NCBI GenBank assembly: GCA_900169235.1
Contig: FWCC01000180.1
Coordinates: 23,174-87,173 of the forward strand
Source of the DNA: Zarea fungicola
Lineage: Eukaryota; Ascomycota; Sordariomycetes; Hypocreales; Cordycipitaceae
Direction of reading: 5' to 3'
DNA length: 64,000 bases
This document shows, piece after piece, positions 42,945 to 54,837 of this stretch. Both the position numbers and the translations under genes were made by a program. A model generated the notes under the pieces. The model was given only the letters and a program-made list of their open reading frames with translations. It was not told the DNA's origin and ran no database searches. Numbering within the stretch: the first letter of the stretch is position 1; every line of letters begins with the position of its first letter.

Positions 42945-45900
42945 TGTGCGTTCTTGAAGCGATTCTCGTAAGTTTTACAGTTTGAAGTACAGGTGAATTT
43001 AAGTCGTAAGAGAAAAGATACAGATTCAACCATTACGAGCGGGGGAATGCACTTATAAGGCCGGACAACGTCATGGATGCCTAATGCGTGGAACTTTTGG
43101 TCGCGCCGAAAACTAGACGCATGCACAAAGCCTCATTGCGTGTCCCTGAGGTCCTGCGAGGAAATTTTGCAGCCAATGCATGAGTAATAGCCCATTGTGC
43201 ATGTTCCTGTAGCGCCTCTTACGTATACATGCATGATACGTGTTTGGCAGCTCCAAATGCTTTATTCTAGACTTTTTGAGTGGTCGAAATAATTGATGCC
43301 TATTGCAACTTTTCATGAACGTGCGCAAAGTGCTCATGCTGCGCGGGGAGGTTTTAGCTGTAGCCTTACACGAGGAATAGGTGGCGATTGCCTGTCCACC
43401 TGAATACAGCTATCCCAGCCACGCGGCTACACTAACCAGGGGCGTTTATGTCTGCTGTAGTTAGAAAGAGCACGCGTTCGTCCATGCGCAATCGCCACAC
43501 GCTGGCCACACGCCGCGTACTACACGAGCGGAAATTGAAAACATGGGATATACGCAAGCCGGCTAGTTGATCCGGTAACTACTCAAATGTCGTGTTTGCT
43601 ACCCGCAACCGGCAACTGGGGTCCGCGGGCCAGCAACGAAGTGCAACAATTGTGGAAGGCCATCATAGTGACCTACGGAGTGCCCCATATGCATTGTGTT
43701 GAAACAGGCCATGTATGCACCTGGAGCTGTTATAAAGCTCATATCAGCAACCGCCTTGGTCAAACGCTCAAATGTACCTATTGTGGCTGGTAGAGGGCCA
43801 GACTCGGTAAGCGAGCCTCGAGGTATTCGTGTGTGGGAACGCGGTCGCGCCTAGTATAACCCAGTCTTATGGAGTCATTTCAATTTATAGTCTAGCTGGC
43901 TAGCCTGTCGGTGAGACTGAGAGCGAGCGCAACGCAAGGATCTTGCGACGGTCCCACTAAGAGCAGGTCGATACGTTCAGTCAATGGAGTCAAGTACTGG
44001 TAGCTGCCTTGCAGTCTGCTTCGCCAAGCAACACAGTGGATATGCAGGTTCCATAGGTTTTCCACAGTCTGCAAACACTCCATGTACTCAATTGATAGTC
44101 AGTAGAAATGAAATACGGTAACCATCATGATGACATGACTTATCGTATCCGCGGCAGGCAACAGTCGGTCAGGCCTTGAGCTACGTAGGCTTGCAGCTGC
44201 GCTCAGGCCCCAAAGAATATGGTATCCGATCCATCAAGTTACGGAGAAGTCAAAAACTGCCACGTGGAGGGTCCGGATCCATGAAAATACCTGTCCATCC
44301 TCAAGATCTCAGACACAATCATGTACAAGCAACTGCCAAGTGAACAAATGAGCGACTATTACACAACAGTGTGGCCAATTGTTTGCCACTGTTTATGAAG
44401 AGGAAAAAGATTGACTGAGACGTCACAAGATTTGATTTATTCTATTCATTTCTCATGCCTCTGCATATAGCTCGGTGCCAGCTTGTGAGGTTCAAATGAA
44501 AGAGAGTGCCTGTACTCACAAATGTACGGATTCGTAGTTGAAAGGAGTTATGGCTGCTGGTCGAAAAACTCCCAGCCTGCGACCTGCTATATACATCTTT
44601 CCTTACCACGTGACTGCCTTATTACTGCCTTTTCCTTGCCGGGCACCTGACACAGCTACACTGGCACAGCCTACGCTGTACGGAGGACCTGTGGACGCTG
44701 CCTGCTTTGGTCTCTCCCGTGGTGAATGCTTCCGTTGAATCACTGAAAATGGGCCTGACTATTTCCACTTGTTTTGAAAGTTCAAGTAATGCACACATGT
44801 AGATTTATACACTCTATTATGCTGGAAGTAGCATGGCGTTTATGAAACTTTGGTCCCGTTTAAACATTATATGCCAGGCCGAACTTTATCAACATTTTAA
44901 TTCTATCTACTGAAAACTACTTTAAAACCCCAAAATTGACTCTCTTAGAAGCGTATCGCCATCAATGATATCAATGCCCCAGTCTGCATTGGTTCTGTAA
45001 GCAGTATTGTCCACTACATAGAAATGCTGTCAAGTCCATATTCAAAGGACATGCCATCAATGCAAGCCATAGGAACCGATATATTTATAGTAAATGATAA
45101 ACGCACCACTAGTCAGATTAGCTATGCGTATACACGATAGTTACAGAATAACATACACGAGAATGATGGCAAAGAAGACAGCATACGGCAGCCGGGATTC
45201 TCGCGGCTCCTCGGCTTCAGCTGGCCGCACCAGGTTGTCGAAAATCGGCCTCTCTGACTGCCCGTACATTTCTTGCCGCTGTTCCTCCAACTGTAGAAGA
45301 TCTTTGGTTTCAAAAGGCGCTGGGCATGGAGCAGAGGGTGACTGGCTGTGCATGATCAAACTTTGATAATCTTGCCGTCACCAGCCTCGTATTATCTTAT
45401 ATCTTGGCGAGGTGGATAAGCTAGGATAGCTTTTCTGTTTTCCGCATCTCGCTTCGATTCCACCTCGCTTAGTCTTTTTGACCGCAAGATGATCCCCAGA
45501 AGGTAACAATGAGAATATCAGCCAGTAAGCATTGCTCTGCAGAAGAAAGTGGTCAGCCCTTCATGCTTGCAAGATCAATGCAGCCCACAGATCAAATAGT
45601 AGCCTTGATTATTTTTACTAGTATTTAAATCTGGAGCCACGACTCATCAACACAGTGGGTAATTTAAGCATTGTAGCCTTGAGTTACCCTTTCTAGCCTC
45701 ATCTTGGAGTTAACCCACCCCGGCAGTGACCCAATGTAGGGCACCACAGCGGATACAAGACGCGCAATCCCTTGCGTCACCGCCCGCATAACTTTTGTAC
45801 ATGGCACGCTAGAGGATGGCTGCAGATATTGAAGACCAAGCCATGCCCAAGCGTTGGTAGAGATCAGGAACGCTTCTCGCCAGTGGAGCTTCTTGGCATA

Positions 45901-48698
45901 CACTAGCGGGACGCCTAGTTAGTAGTTAACTCCTCCCTCCTCTTTAAGGGCTGAAGGCTGGCTCCAGGCTGAGAAAAAAGTCGGGGAGCTGCTTGAACTC
46001 GGCCGGCACGTTGGTATATCACTGTTTATTCTTTCATTGGTCCGGGCAAACCCATTCTCGAGTGACCAATGTATTCTCCTCTCTTCTCCACCAGTTCAAA
46101 CTGCTAACCAATGCTACATTCGTCCGCCGCTTTCCTGGATTGTCGGGATACGCTGGTGTATACTTGCTCGGTTATATGATGCCATGTGCGCCTTGTCCAC
46201 CCCCACAGGGGCAGAAGAGGCAAGCAAAGGCGCCGTCGACTCGGTATGAAGTAGCATGGACTTAAACAATGGAGTTAAGTCCACGAATAAGGCAGGCAAC
46301 ACCTTTCACCAGTCCCAGTGGGTCGATGTTAGCGTTGTGGATTTTGTTGTTGACAGTCGGACGTATCCACATTAGGGCAATTCGTATCAGTAAACCATTT
46401 AGAGAAGGCTGAAAATGGAGAGAGGTACGTAATTACTCTGTCTACCGGACGCGACTCGTCATCTTTCCTTGTCAGTACAAGCCAGTCAACGAGCCGTCAA
46501 GCGGGCCAACCACAGTCAACCCACACACGATGCATTGCCTAACAGTACTACACCCGAAAAGTCACGCCTTGCAGCCAGATGGAACCTATTAATGGTTACT
46601 CCGCGGGTTATATTGGGTCAGCAGGACTCCCTGTCAGTTATTCATTGGAGTTTGGACTACGAGTTTGCGATTGCTAGTCTGGGCGGGTTCTGAGCTCCAG
46701 GGCTTCACAGACCTGAACGCAAGCCGACTGACCCAAGATGTGTTCCGAGGCCACTTGTTTTCATCCGGGTTTGCGTCTGGTTCTTCGTCTGGTTCTTCGT
46801 CTGGTGGTGTCGCACTAATGCATGGCAGTAAGACGGAAATGGACAATGGGAATCGTACTAGGTTAGCCCCATTGCTAACTTGATTATTAACCATCATGTC
46901 TAATAAATGGAGAGGCTGGGAGTGGTAAGATCCGCGAGCACAGGTGGTAAACGTGATGAACGGAAAAAAGTGGCCAAGGAACTAATAAAAAGATGCACTC
47001 CGTACTCCACTGTACTCCGTCGTCCACGCAGGATCCAGAGTTTGCTGACTCGGCAATGTATCCTAATACATGCATCGTTATTGACAAAAAAACTAGTTGC
47101 AGCCTCTGGAGTGACCCTCCCAGAAAGATACTGGACGCAGGTTTCTGATTGGCCAATCTGTGGTTTTGGCTAGCCCTACAGAGTAACATAGAGCGATTGC
47201 AATTGCACAATAAAGCTAGCTTTAAGCTTGTCGAACGATATCCATGTTCTGATACAAAGTAGCGGATACAGCCCACAGCATTATTAACAGTCTGCGCTTG
47301 TATTTTTCTCTCTTTTCGTTATTTGTCCTTCTTTGGGGCCAAAAAAAGTTGCATTGGATTTTCTGGAGACTTTAGTCATGAAGTTCTCCCGTCGGTGCCG
47401 TCAGGCTGCAAGAACGTTGACCGCACAATACGTCCGAATTATCGAGACTTGTTCGCGGGCTAAGTCGCAGCAACCATCCCTGCCGACACAGGCGTAGGTG
47501 AATGTGAACCACTGCACGCCTAAAGACTAAACATATGCATCATTAAAGTTGACTTGTCCATCCTTGTTTTTCTCGCTGCTTTTCCCTGTGGCGGCCGCCT
47601 GCTGAGCCAGGTAGAGACAAGCGCCTTGTGGACACTTGCGACCCGAACGATGAAGGACTGTCAGCCAGGATTGCAGACGACCCTAGTGGACGCGCCGTTG
47701 CTGTTAAATAGAATCTCATCTGGCCTTTAAATTTCGAACATCAACCAGAGGTTTTTCGTTTGGTTTTGACAGCAAAATGTTGACTGTACCAATCCCTGCA
47801 TTTGCAGCAATACATGTTTGAACACGGCCGAATATGGTGGACACTGTCCCCCAATGCCAGAGGACCGGACCGGCTCTACGCGAAACTCCGGCGACCGAAT
47901 TACTCGGGTTTATCATCCAGAAAAGCATAACGCCGTTGGTCGCCGCACAATGCCTTCCCTGCTTTCATTTGCGACAATATAACTGTAATGGGAGTACTTA
48001 AGCTGAACTCAGTTAAAACGGATTCTGAAATTATTAAACAATAATAATAGCACAGCCATTACTCTTTGCCATATGTAGTAATACAATAGAATACAGACTG
48101 GGATCTCTTCGTATGTCGCTCCGTAAGCGCTTTCATGTTGTCTCAGCAGCCTCGTCCACACAACATCTCTTGCGTGCCTGACAGGCAATCCACTCAAAAC
48201 TTTGTAGAAACAACTGTAGGTGCACAAAGTACCCCACACTCCCTGTATCAGAAAGATCGACCATGTTCATTAACAGAATTTTGACACCATCTCAGCTATG
48301 CAAACTGCAAGGCAGCAAAAAGAAGCTAGAAAGAACAGAGTAGAGAATACTGGGCAGTGACACCCGCAGGAACCGCAACTCCGCATGGCAGCAAGAAATC
48401 GTAGATGGGCAGAGATTGAAAATGTGAGATATACGCGTACCGGCTGGCTGATCCAGTAGTTAGTCAACTGCCATGTTGATTAGCGCGTGTCGGCACCAAA
48501 GAGCAGCCCACAGGGTGAGATAAAGCCAACAGCTTGGGCACAGCTGCCATTGCACTTTTTTATTCTGCATCATCCCACATACTTGCAGGGTATTAACTTC
48601 CATTGACAAAGCCCGTAGAGACTTTACTCGCATTCTGTCTTGTTGGCAGCGTATCTCCTCATCATCTTCGTTTTATCCCACCATCAGACGTCAACACC
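42945..48698. other. Gene-poor region, about 5.75 kb, with diverged repeats
   Basis: No confident gene except a possible small tail-anchored protein at 45141-45359 (listed). Two 81-nt segments, 43534-43614 and 48415-48495, align without gaps at about two-thirds identity by hand. A 12-nt tandem (GTCTGGTTCTTC) lies near 46786-46812, and GTACTCCGTC occurs at 47012-47021. No transposase or reverse transcriptase is visible. Several plus- and minus-strand frames of 60-90 codons have no features. Confidence 0.5.
45141..45359 (-). CDS. Possible small tail-anchored membrane protein
   Basis: A 72-aa frame starting at MIMHSQSPSAPCP. Most of it is hydrophilic and helical (LLQLEEQRQEMYGQ, then RPAEAEEPRESRLP). 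It ends in one hydrophobic segment, YAVFFAIILVYVIL, directly at the C-terminus, the layout of a tail-anchored protein. Composition looks coding rather than random, and no intron is needed. I do not recognise the family, and the gene is isolated in a large spacer. A chance frame remains possible. Confidence 0.35.
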   Translation of the reverse strand: MIMHSQSPSAPCPAPFETKDLLQLEEQRQEMYGQSERPIFDNLVRPAEAEEPRESRLPYAVFFAIILVYVIL

Positions 48699-49795
48699 AT
48701 GGCGCCCCCACCGCTTCCCGTCCCTGCCGGTCAGGTCCAACTTCAATTACTCGACGGAGGGAGCTGGATGCCATTCGAAATGATTTTCCTGGGAGGTGGT
48801 GCAGCAAAGCCCTACAAAATGTACGACTGGGCGTTTTATATTTTCCACCCCAAGCTCAACCGCCATATTCTCTGGGACCTTGGCATGGCAGAGGTACGGC
48901 CCCAAAATATTACTGGTTCAACATTGTGGTAACAAGACATGCAGAGCAAGGAACTGTATCCCCCCCATGTCGGTGAGCTTTTTTACACTCACTTTGCGCC
49001 ACGCGGCCCGACCGTATCCGTGGCAGAGCAACTTCTGAAGCGCAGTGTGAAGCCGACGGATGTGGACACTGTGCTTTTCAGGTTCGGTGTATTTGGCATT
49101 TTTTTGCGCTTCTGTCTTTTCTAACCATATTTAGTCATGCTCATTGGGACCACTGTCGTCCGGTAAAGAACATGTTCCCCAATGCGACAGGCTTCTTTGG
49201 GCCGGGAACAAAAGAGTTTTGCTCTCCGGGGCACTTTGAATTGAAGGACTCCCAGTTTGACGGAGCATTCTTTGATCCTCAGAATGCTACGGAAAACTCT
49301 ACGGAGCTGACTGGTCCATGGGTCCCGTTTGGCCCTTTCGAGCGAGCCATGGATTTCCTTGGTGATGGTAGCCTTTGGCTGGTTGACGCGCCAGGTCATA
49401 TGCCGGGCAACTTATTTGCCGCAGCCCACGTCGGGAATGGCGAATGGGTCATTCTGGGAGGCGACTGTTGTCATGCCAGGTATGGCCGCCATGAATAGGC
49501 CGTAAAACGCGACACTAATACATGTGATAGATCTATACTGGATGGGACTTGTGATGTCGCAGAGTTTGAGATGCCTGGTACAGGAGTGATGAGCTCGGCA
49601 CATCATGATTTGCAAACCGCCAAGCAGACTATATCCAAGCTTCGTCAGATGGAAAATGAGTACAGCATATATGTTGCGCTCGCTCATGATGAGGTATGGA
49701 TGGCACAGGGTACAGACTCTGTACTGATGGGATTGCTAGATGAAGATATGAGACTGTTTGTCACCGAGCGATTGCTGCATGGTGGAGATCCTTGA
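48699..49795 (+). CDS. Metallo-beta-lactamase-fold hydrolase (N-acyl-lactonase-like)
   Basis: Four exons, 48699-48893, 48945-49081, 49135-49479 and 49531-49795, give 313 aa. All three introns are GT-AG and 51-53 nt, and removing them in phase joins the dinuclear metal motif across exons 2 and 3, HAHWDHCRPV (HxHxDH). Further ligands are the His in VDAPGHMPGN, the Asp of GGDCCHAR and the AHD of YVALAHDEVW. WILWDLGMAE-like N-terminal strand sequence (reading HILWDLGMAE) is typical of AHL-lactonase-related enzymes. The family opens lactones or lactams and includes fungal detoxification lactamases, but the substrate here is not known. Starts at MAPPPLPVPAGQ. Upstream codons in the frame lack an ATG. 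No signal peptide. Confidence 0.88.
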
Positions 49796-51386
49796 CACTA
49801 TGCGATGACTATCTCCATAGAAAGCTATCAGTAGCTATATTTTGGCTGTTCTCGCAACCCGAATGATTACCGGTCAGTTGCGATTGTGAAGGTTGGGCTG
49901 CTTCGCGACAAGCTAGGTTACACGAACATTATCCTCGTGTAATCGTATTACCCTAAATAGCAAACTATTGCTTATTTTGATCCGTATATTTTGACTTCAT
50001 ATAATTTCTAGTTTCAGTATTAAAAGAAAAGATCTTTTTATCATACTGCACTTTCTTTGGGCCTGGTGCCTGCTGTAGCCGCAAGCATGGTTCCACAGCA
50101 CGATATGAATTTACAAGTCTATTTGGGGGAGCCTGTGGAGATGGATCCTTACGCCAAAGCGGCAGATTCTTCTTTTATAAACTGTAGCGACCCTAATTGC
50201 GCCGAGGTGAGAGGACTCTAAGCTTTCCTCCACAATATATATGCTGAAGTTTACGTTACGTGTTGTGGCGGCTCGCGCGGCGGTAGTTCAGTTACTCCTG
50301 GGTTCATACTGGGCGTGTAGGGCAAACGCCGCAAAGCCCCGGCTGTTCTCTCCATCGTGCTTGGACAACCTGTCGGAACGAGCCACGGGTGCCGCATACT
50401 TGAGGAGGGATACTATAGCGACAGCTATCTATGTTGGGTTGTGCCTCACTACAGACTGCAATGACCTGAGTGAATCACTTTTAGTGGTGCAGACCCCTAA
50501 AGAGTTGCACAAGTTTAAGAATTTCAGCGGCATAGCTGAGTCAATCAGCACCAAGCACCCTAAGCCAACTGGTAAAAGCAACTGAAGTAAATACAACCAT
50601 TCTACGAATTGGAGCTTTGTTCGATAGTGAATGCGTAGAGAGGTTTGATGAACGATTTAGCCAGAAGTTAATTTCGCACGGTTTTTTCCGGTGCTGCCTT
50701 TAGATTTGAGCAGTTTAGTGATAAAGCCGTCCGACCTTCTCCAGACGACGCGTTAGGTACCATCGGCACGCCTATGACAAGCGAAGAATGCTTCTCAAGG
50801 GAACAAGTCTCTGTTACAGTTCAGTCGCTGAACCGTATGTGCAATTTACATGAAAACCGATTACAGGAAGAAATAGTGAATAAATGATTGAGAACCGAAC
50901 CATAGCTCATTCTTCCAATTGCTGTCAGTCTAAGAGCTGCTGACAAATCCAAATCGCCTAAAAACTTGACTTTCAAGTTTTCATTGCAGGGCTTCACCTT
51001 CACTGTTGGTTTGAATCCATTAAACTAAATTAGAAACTGAAATTTATGATTTCTCGGTTATGTGGTGAGCTACTCAAGAATCCAGACAAAGTACTTTGAT
51101 AATATTTTATTGTTCTTGACCCCGCACGTCGAGCAGCTCTGCCGCGCAGTAGTTAAGTGTAAGTGGGAGCATAATAGCAAATACAGTTTTAACGGAATCG
51201 TTTCCGGCGCCACTTGAGGAGCTAATTAATAACTAACATATGCACTAATTGGAAAATTTTTAGTATCCATGTGTCACTGGAGTGCGCTGACATAATCTAC
51301 ACGACATAACAATCTCCGGGCGTTGACTTCTAGTCCAACTTCATAACTCTGCCACAACTTGGGGCGCTTGTGATGTGGAGTTCAAT
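49796..51386. other. Intergenic region with a possible small gene
   Basis: About 1.6 kb. It contains a weak candidate small gene at 50087-50585 (listed). The rest is AT-rich, with no repeats of note. Confidence 0.5.
50087..50585 (+). CDS. Weak candidate for a small two-exon gene
   Basis: A 45-codon frame from MVPQHDMNLQ reaches INCSDPNCAE just before a GTGAGA donor at 50219. An intron ending in TGAAG at 50248 would join it in phase to a second frame ending at 50585 (CLDNLSERATG ... TKHPKPTGKSN). The product would carry about seven cysteines. Upstream, an ATG-less segment reads like the core of a signal peptide (LSLGLVPAVAAS), so a further 5' exon may exist. I do not recognise any family, and chance cannot be excluded. 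Confidence 0.2.
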
Positions 51387-53489
51387 ATGTCGGCCCAAAA
51401 ACCACATATGATAAATGGGCACCGTCGCTACATGAGTAAAGGCCAACGGCCTTGTGATTTCTGCAGGACTCGCAAGACAGCCTGCCGTATCGAGACTGGT
51501 CCCCCATGTCGCATGTGCCAGCTGCACGGCCAATCGTGCACGTTTGGGGATGGTGGAATACGAGCTTCGCATAGACAACATGGGGAAAACAACAGCCTTA
51601 CAAATGGGCTTAGCAACATAACGGTAACGCCGGCAGGACAGTCAACCTTGCCAGAGCAGCAGCAGAGCGCTTCAGCCCACACACCTGCTCAGCAGTTTAC
51701 GGAGACTCATATACTTGGGCCGGTACAAGACGGAGGCGACTATGGATCCCCTCTGGTGCTAAGCACTCCTCGCTGGGAGCAGCTGGTATCCGAATTCATG
51801 GATTCGGGGGCTCTGACGCCTCCGTCGGCTGATGTGGGGGACGAATTGAATGCAAGAATAACACCCGAATCCGCGGCATTGGATCAGACACTACCCGATA
51901 CCGTACTTGGCAGTGACGGTATCGAAAGCACCCCCCAGTTCATGGGCACCACGGGGGAATTTGAGCCACATCTCGTCAATCGCTATATTCGCGATGCTAG
52001 CGGCCGCTTACTATTCAGAAACCTCACCTTGCAGTCCGTCCAGAGCGGGCCAGTCCCGTCACACTTTTGGTTCACCTCCCAGTCTCTCTATTCCAAGAGT
52101 CGCCAGGACACCGGACTGCCGCAGGCGCGGGACGAAGGCGAAAAACGAAAAGTGTTGGAGTCAATGATTTCTTCAGGTGTCGGCCGTCGCCTGATTCGGC
52201 TCTTTGATCGGTTTATCGCACCACACTATCCCATCTTCTCCGACAGGTCGCGCCCGTCCCCGTCATCCTCGCCGATATACCTGCTGGCTGCGCTGTATGC
52301 TGCTGTCCAGCCCTTTGCACAGCATGAAGATTCTCTGTCTTTTGATTTGGCCTTTAAACCCTCCCTGTACTCTGATTTGCTTACAATAGCGTACGAGGCT
52401 CTGGAATTCGAGCTTCACGCACCTACTTTGCCTGTTGTCCAGACCCTTGTCCTCCTCCTCGCGCAACCTACCACGCACCATCTAATGTCTGAATCCTCCC
52501 TACAGCGGACGTTGCTTGGGAAACTGGTCTCAGCTGCGCATACACTGGGACTGCACGTTGACCCCGGGCAGTGGCCTATTGCCCCATGGCAGATTGCGCA
52601 ACGTCGAAGAATATCATTTATCGTCTTTAGTATAGATACTTGGGTATCGTGTAGCCTGGGAAGCCCCCCTCTGATCAATCGGGAAAACTGGTTGATTGAG
52701 TCTCTAACCGTAGAGGATGAGTTGGACGCCGGGCTGAGGAGAGCTGATTGGGAAGCACTGCTTCATCAATCTCAGCTAACGTCACTCTTGCGAGAAGTTC
52801 TCATGGAGCTACAGTAGGTCTAGCAATTGTTTACTTTGTACACAGATATAAAAAATTTTTTTTAAGAAGGGCTGACAATTATTTATAGCAGCTTGCGTGC
52901 CATGGATCGTCTGGCATCCAACCACCACCAAACTTTCAGCATTGCGAAACAGATGCAGGACAAGCTCAATGTTTGCTTTCAGAGCGCTGCAGACGAGTCG
53001 GGAGTATTATCAACGACCAATCTTCTCGGATGCTTTTACATACAAATCAACATCTGTCGCGCTCTCCTGCGTTGCCACGTCGCGAACGCGCGGCCCACGG
53101 TCCAGTCGTCTGAATCGATGGAGGAGTTTGTTCGCTATGCCCGCGAGGTCACCGAGCAATCCGTCACGAATGCCTTGGCCTTTGCGCGCAATCTTGACAG
53201 TAGTGCGGAGGTACTGTTCTGGCCCGCATGGTCGCCCACGGCCTTTACATCATTTGTCAACCTGTCGTGGCTCATGTTGGTGACATCCATTGACTCGGAA
53301 GAGGCCAAGGGGTGGATGAAGACTTTGACCGACACGCGCAGCGAACTCAGATCAAAGTCGAAGCAGCTGCCCGTTCTCCGACTGAGTCTTCTTAGGATCG
53401 ATGCGATAATTTGGAAGGGGATCAAGAAGACGTTTGCCTTGGAGAAGCATGTCTCTGATGTAGTTTTTGAGGAAATAATAAATGATTAG
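51387..53489 (+). CDS. Zn2Cys6 fungal transcription factor
   Basis: Two exons, 51387-52813 and 52889-53489, encode 675 aa. The binuclear zinc cluster is near the amino end (residues ~23-51): CDFCRTRKTAC, then CRMCQLHGQSC, spaced C-x2-C-x6-C-x7-C-x2-C-x6-C. A Gln/Ser-rich linker and acidic patches follow. From about residue 250 the fungal transcription-factor homology region begins, with LIRLFDRFIAPHYPIFSD, SPIYLLAALYAAVQPF and LRRADWEALLHQ. The RPCDFCRTRKTACRI start and the layout resemble Dal81/TamA-type nitrogen regulators (inference). The GTAGGT donor and the 75-nt intron restore MELHSLRAMDRL. The first ATG in the frame is used. Its position beside amide, lactone and peptide hydrolases makes it a candidate local regulator, unproven. 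Confidence 0.88.
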
Positions 53490-54356
53490 GCGGTAGCCCT
53501 TTCGTCCATACTCCAAAACACCTACCTGTGGTTCCTGAAGGGAGCGGCGGGCAGTTACGCTGGAGACTGAGCGACAGAATTTGACAAGTCACAAATCAGT
53601 CGTACTTTTCTGTTCCGGGACCGACGCATCCACTAGCGCGTCGCAGTGCGGCAGTATCCGAGGAGGAAGCGACATAAACAATAGCTGCAAAGCCCCTTGA
53701 AAATGGAGATTGCCTTGTTCGATTCTGATACATGTCTTAGATCAGTTCAAGGGGAAGAAAGACATAAAGTGGTACGTGGACAGTGGACTAGAAGGGATTG
53801 CCTGGGCAACCCTTGTGAGACTCCTTGGTCTAATTGAGCCGCACATCAACAAAGAGATGACATTGAAGGGAAAGACGTCGATAAGGCTAAAACATAGTTT
53901 CACTTCCGTAGCCCATTACTAATTTACCCGGATATTTCTTTAGAAAAAAAATCAAGGTTTAATGTTGGACGGTTGGGTGTTGAAGCTTACGAGGGAGCGC
54001 AGTTGCCCTATTTGTTTCAAATGCAGACTCCAATGGCCAGCTTCCAGTTGCTGAGAAGTCTGTGAAGCGCACCTCGAGGCTCCGAGTGCAATAACTAGTC
54101 TATTCGTGGCAATTGACGTCGCTGGGTGCCACTAACATCGGCTCCCCCTTTCCGGGCTTTATTCCCTAGCCTGTCCGATGTAGGGGCATCTGAGACAGTG
54201 AAGGATCTGACTACTCATTTTATTTGCAACATTACTGCACACCAGTGTGGACATTCAAGGGAAGGGAAGATGAAAAACAAGGAGGGAAGGACAAAGGGAG
54301 AAGGGGAGAGAGGGAAAATGAAAAGAAAACATGCAGAAGAGGCTCTACCATATATC

Positions 54357-54364
54357 TATAAAAT
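54357..54364 (+). promoter_or_regulatory. TATA element of the glycine-rich secreted-protein gene
   Basis: TATAAAAT is followed about 40 nt later by C/A-rich sequence (CATCACCATCTCACCAC), a typical start region, and then by the 5' UTR intron. Confidence 0.5.
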
Positions 54365-54472
54365 GCAGGCATCCCCTCTGCTCATTCGATCAGATCATCC
54401 AAACAAACATCACCATCTCACCACAAGTCACTCATTCTACCTTTTTCAAAGTCAATCCCTTTTCTCCGCTCA

Positions 54473-54541
54473 GTAAGTATGGACCATCACCTTCTGTCTC
54501 GGCTGGGGTTCCTACCATACTAACAGGTCGTTCTGTACTAG
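54473..54541 (+). other. Predicted 5' UTR intron
   Basis: GTAAGT donor, ACTAAC branch site at 54519-54524, and a TACTAG acceptor at 54541, 17 nt later. It ends 23 nt before the ATG of the glycine-rich secreted protein, so it lies in the leader. Confidence 0.55.
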
Positions 54542-54564
54542 CCGCGATTCTAAAGCAAGCAATC

Positions 54565-54837
54565 ATGAAGTTCTCTATCATCGCAAGCATTGTCTCCCTC
54601 GTGAGCGGCGCCGTTGCTGCTCCTGCACTTGACCTAGCTGGTGTTACTTCTGGATTGCTTGGAGGAGGTTCTAGCCCTCTTGGCGGCCTGGGTGGTCGGG
54701 ATGCGCCCAGCGAGAGTATCAATAACCTCCGCCCACTCGACCTTACCGCAACTAAACCCTTGTCCGGCCAGCTCAAAAACGCTATCCCTGACGGAGATGT
54801 GACCAAGGATCTCGGAGTCGTCACTGCGGGCCTCTAG
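54565..54837 (+). CDS. Small secreted glycine-rich protein
   Basis: Intronless coding region for 90 aa. The first 19 residues (MKFSIIASIVSLVSGAVAA) are a signal peptide. The mature part begins APALDLAGVTSG, then is rich in Gly, Leu and Ser (LLGGGSSPLGGLGG), and ends with a more polar stretch, LRPLDLTATKPLSGQLKNA. It contains no cysteine, so it is not a disulfide-stabilised effector. I do not recognise the family. A TATA element, leader intron and pyrimidine-rich leader support it as a real, probably well-expressed gene. Confidence 0.68.
   Translation: MKFSIIASIVSLVSGAVAAPALDLAGVTSGLLGGGSSPLGGLGGRDAPSESINNLRPLDLTATKPLSGQLKNAIPDGDVTKDLGVVTAGL

Larger units (their letters stand above)
53490..54564. 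other. Intergenic and promoter region of the glycine-rich secreted-protein gene
   Basis: A purine-dominated tract runs from about 54257 to 54329, and the TATA element and 5' UTR intron of the downstream gene are listed separately. A 70-codon frame at 53710-53922 shows no domain and is not called. Confidence 0.5.

Noticed and set aside
45664..45903. A 79-codon minus-strand frame
   Set aside because: No domain and no supporting splice or promoter signal.
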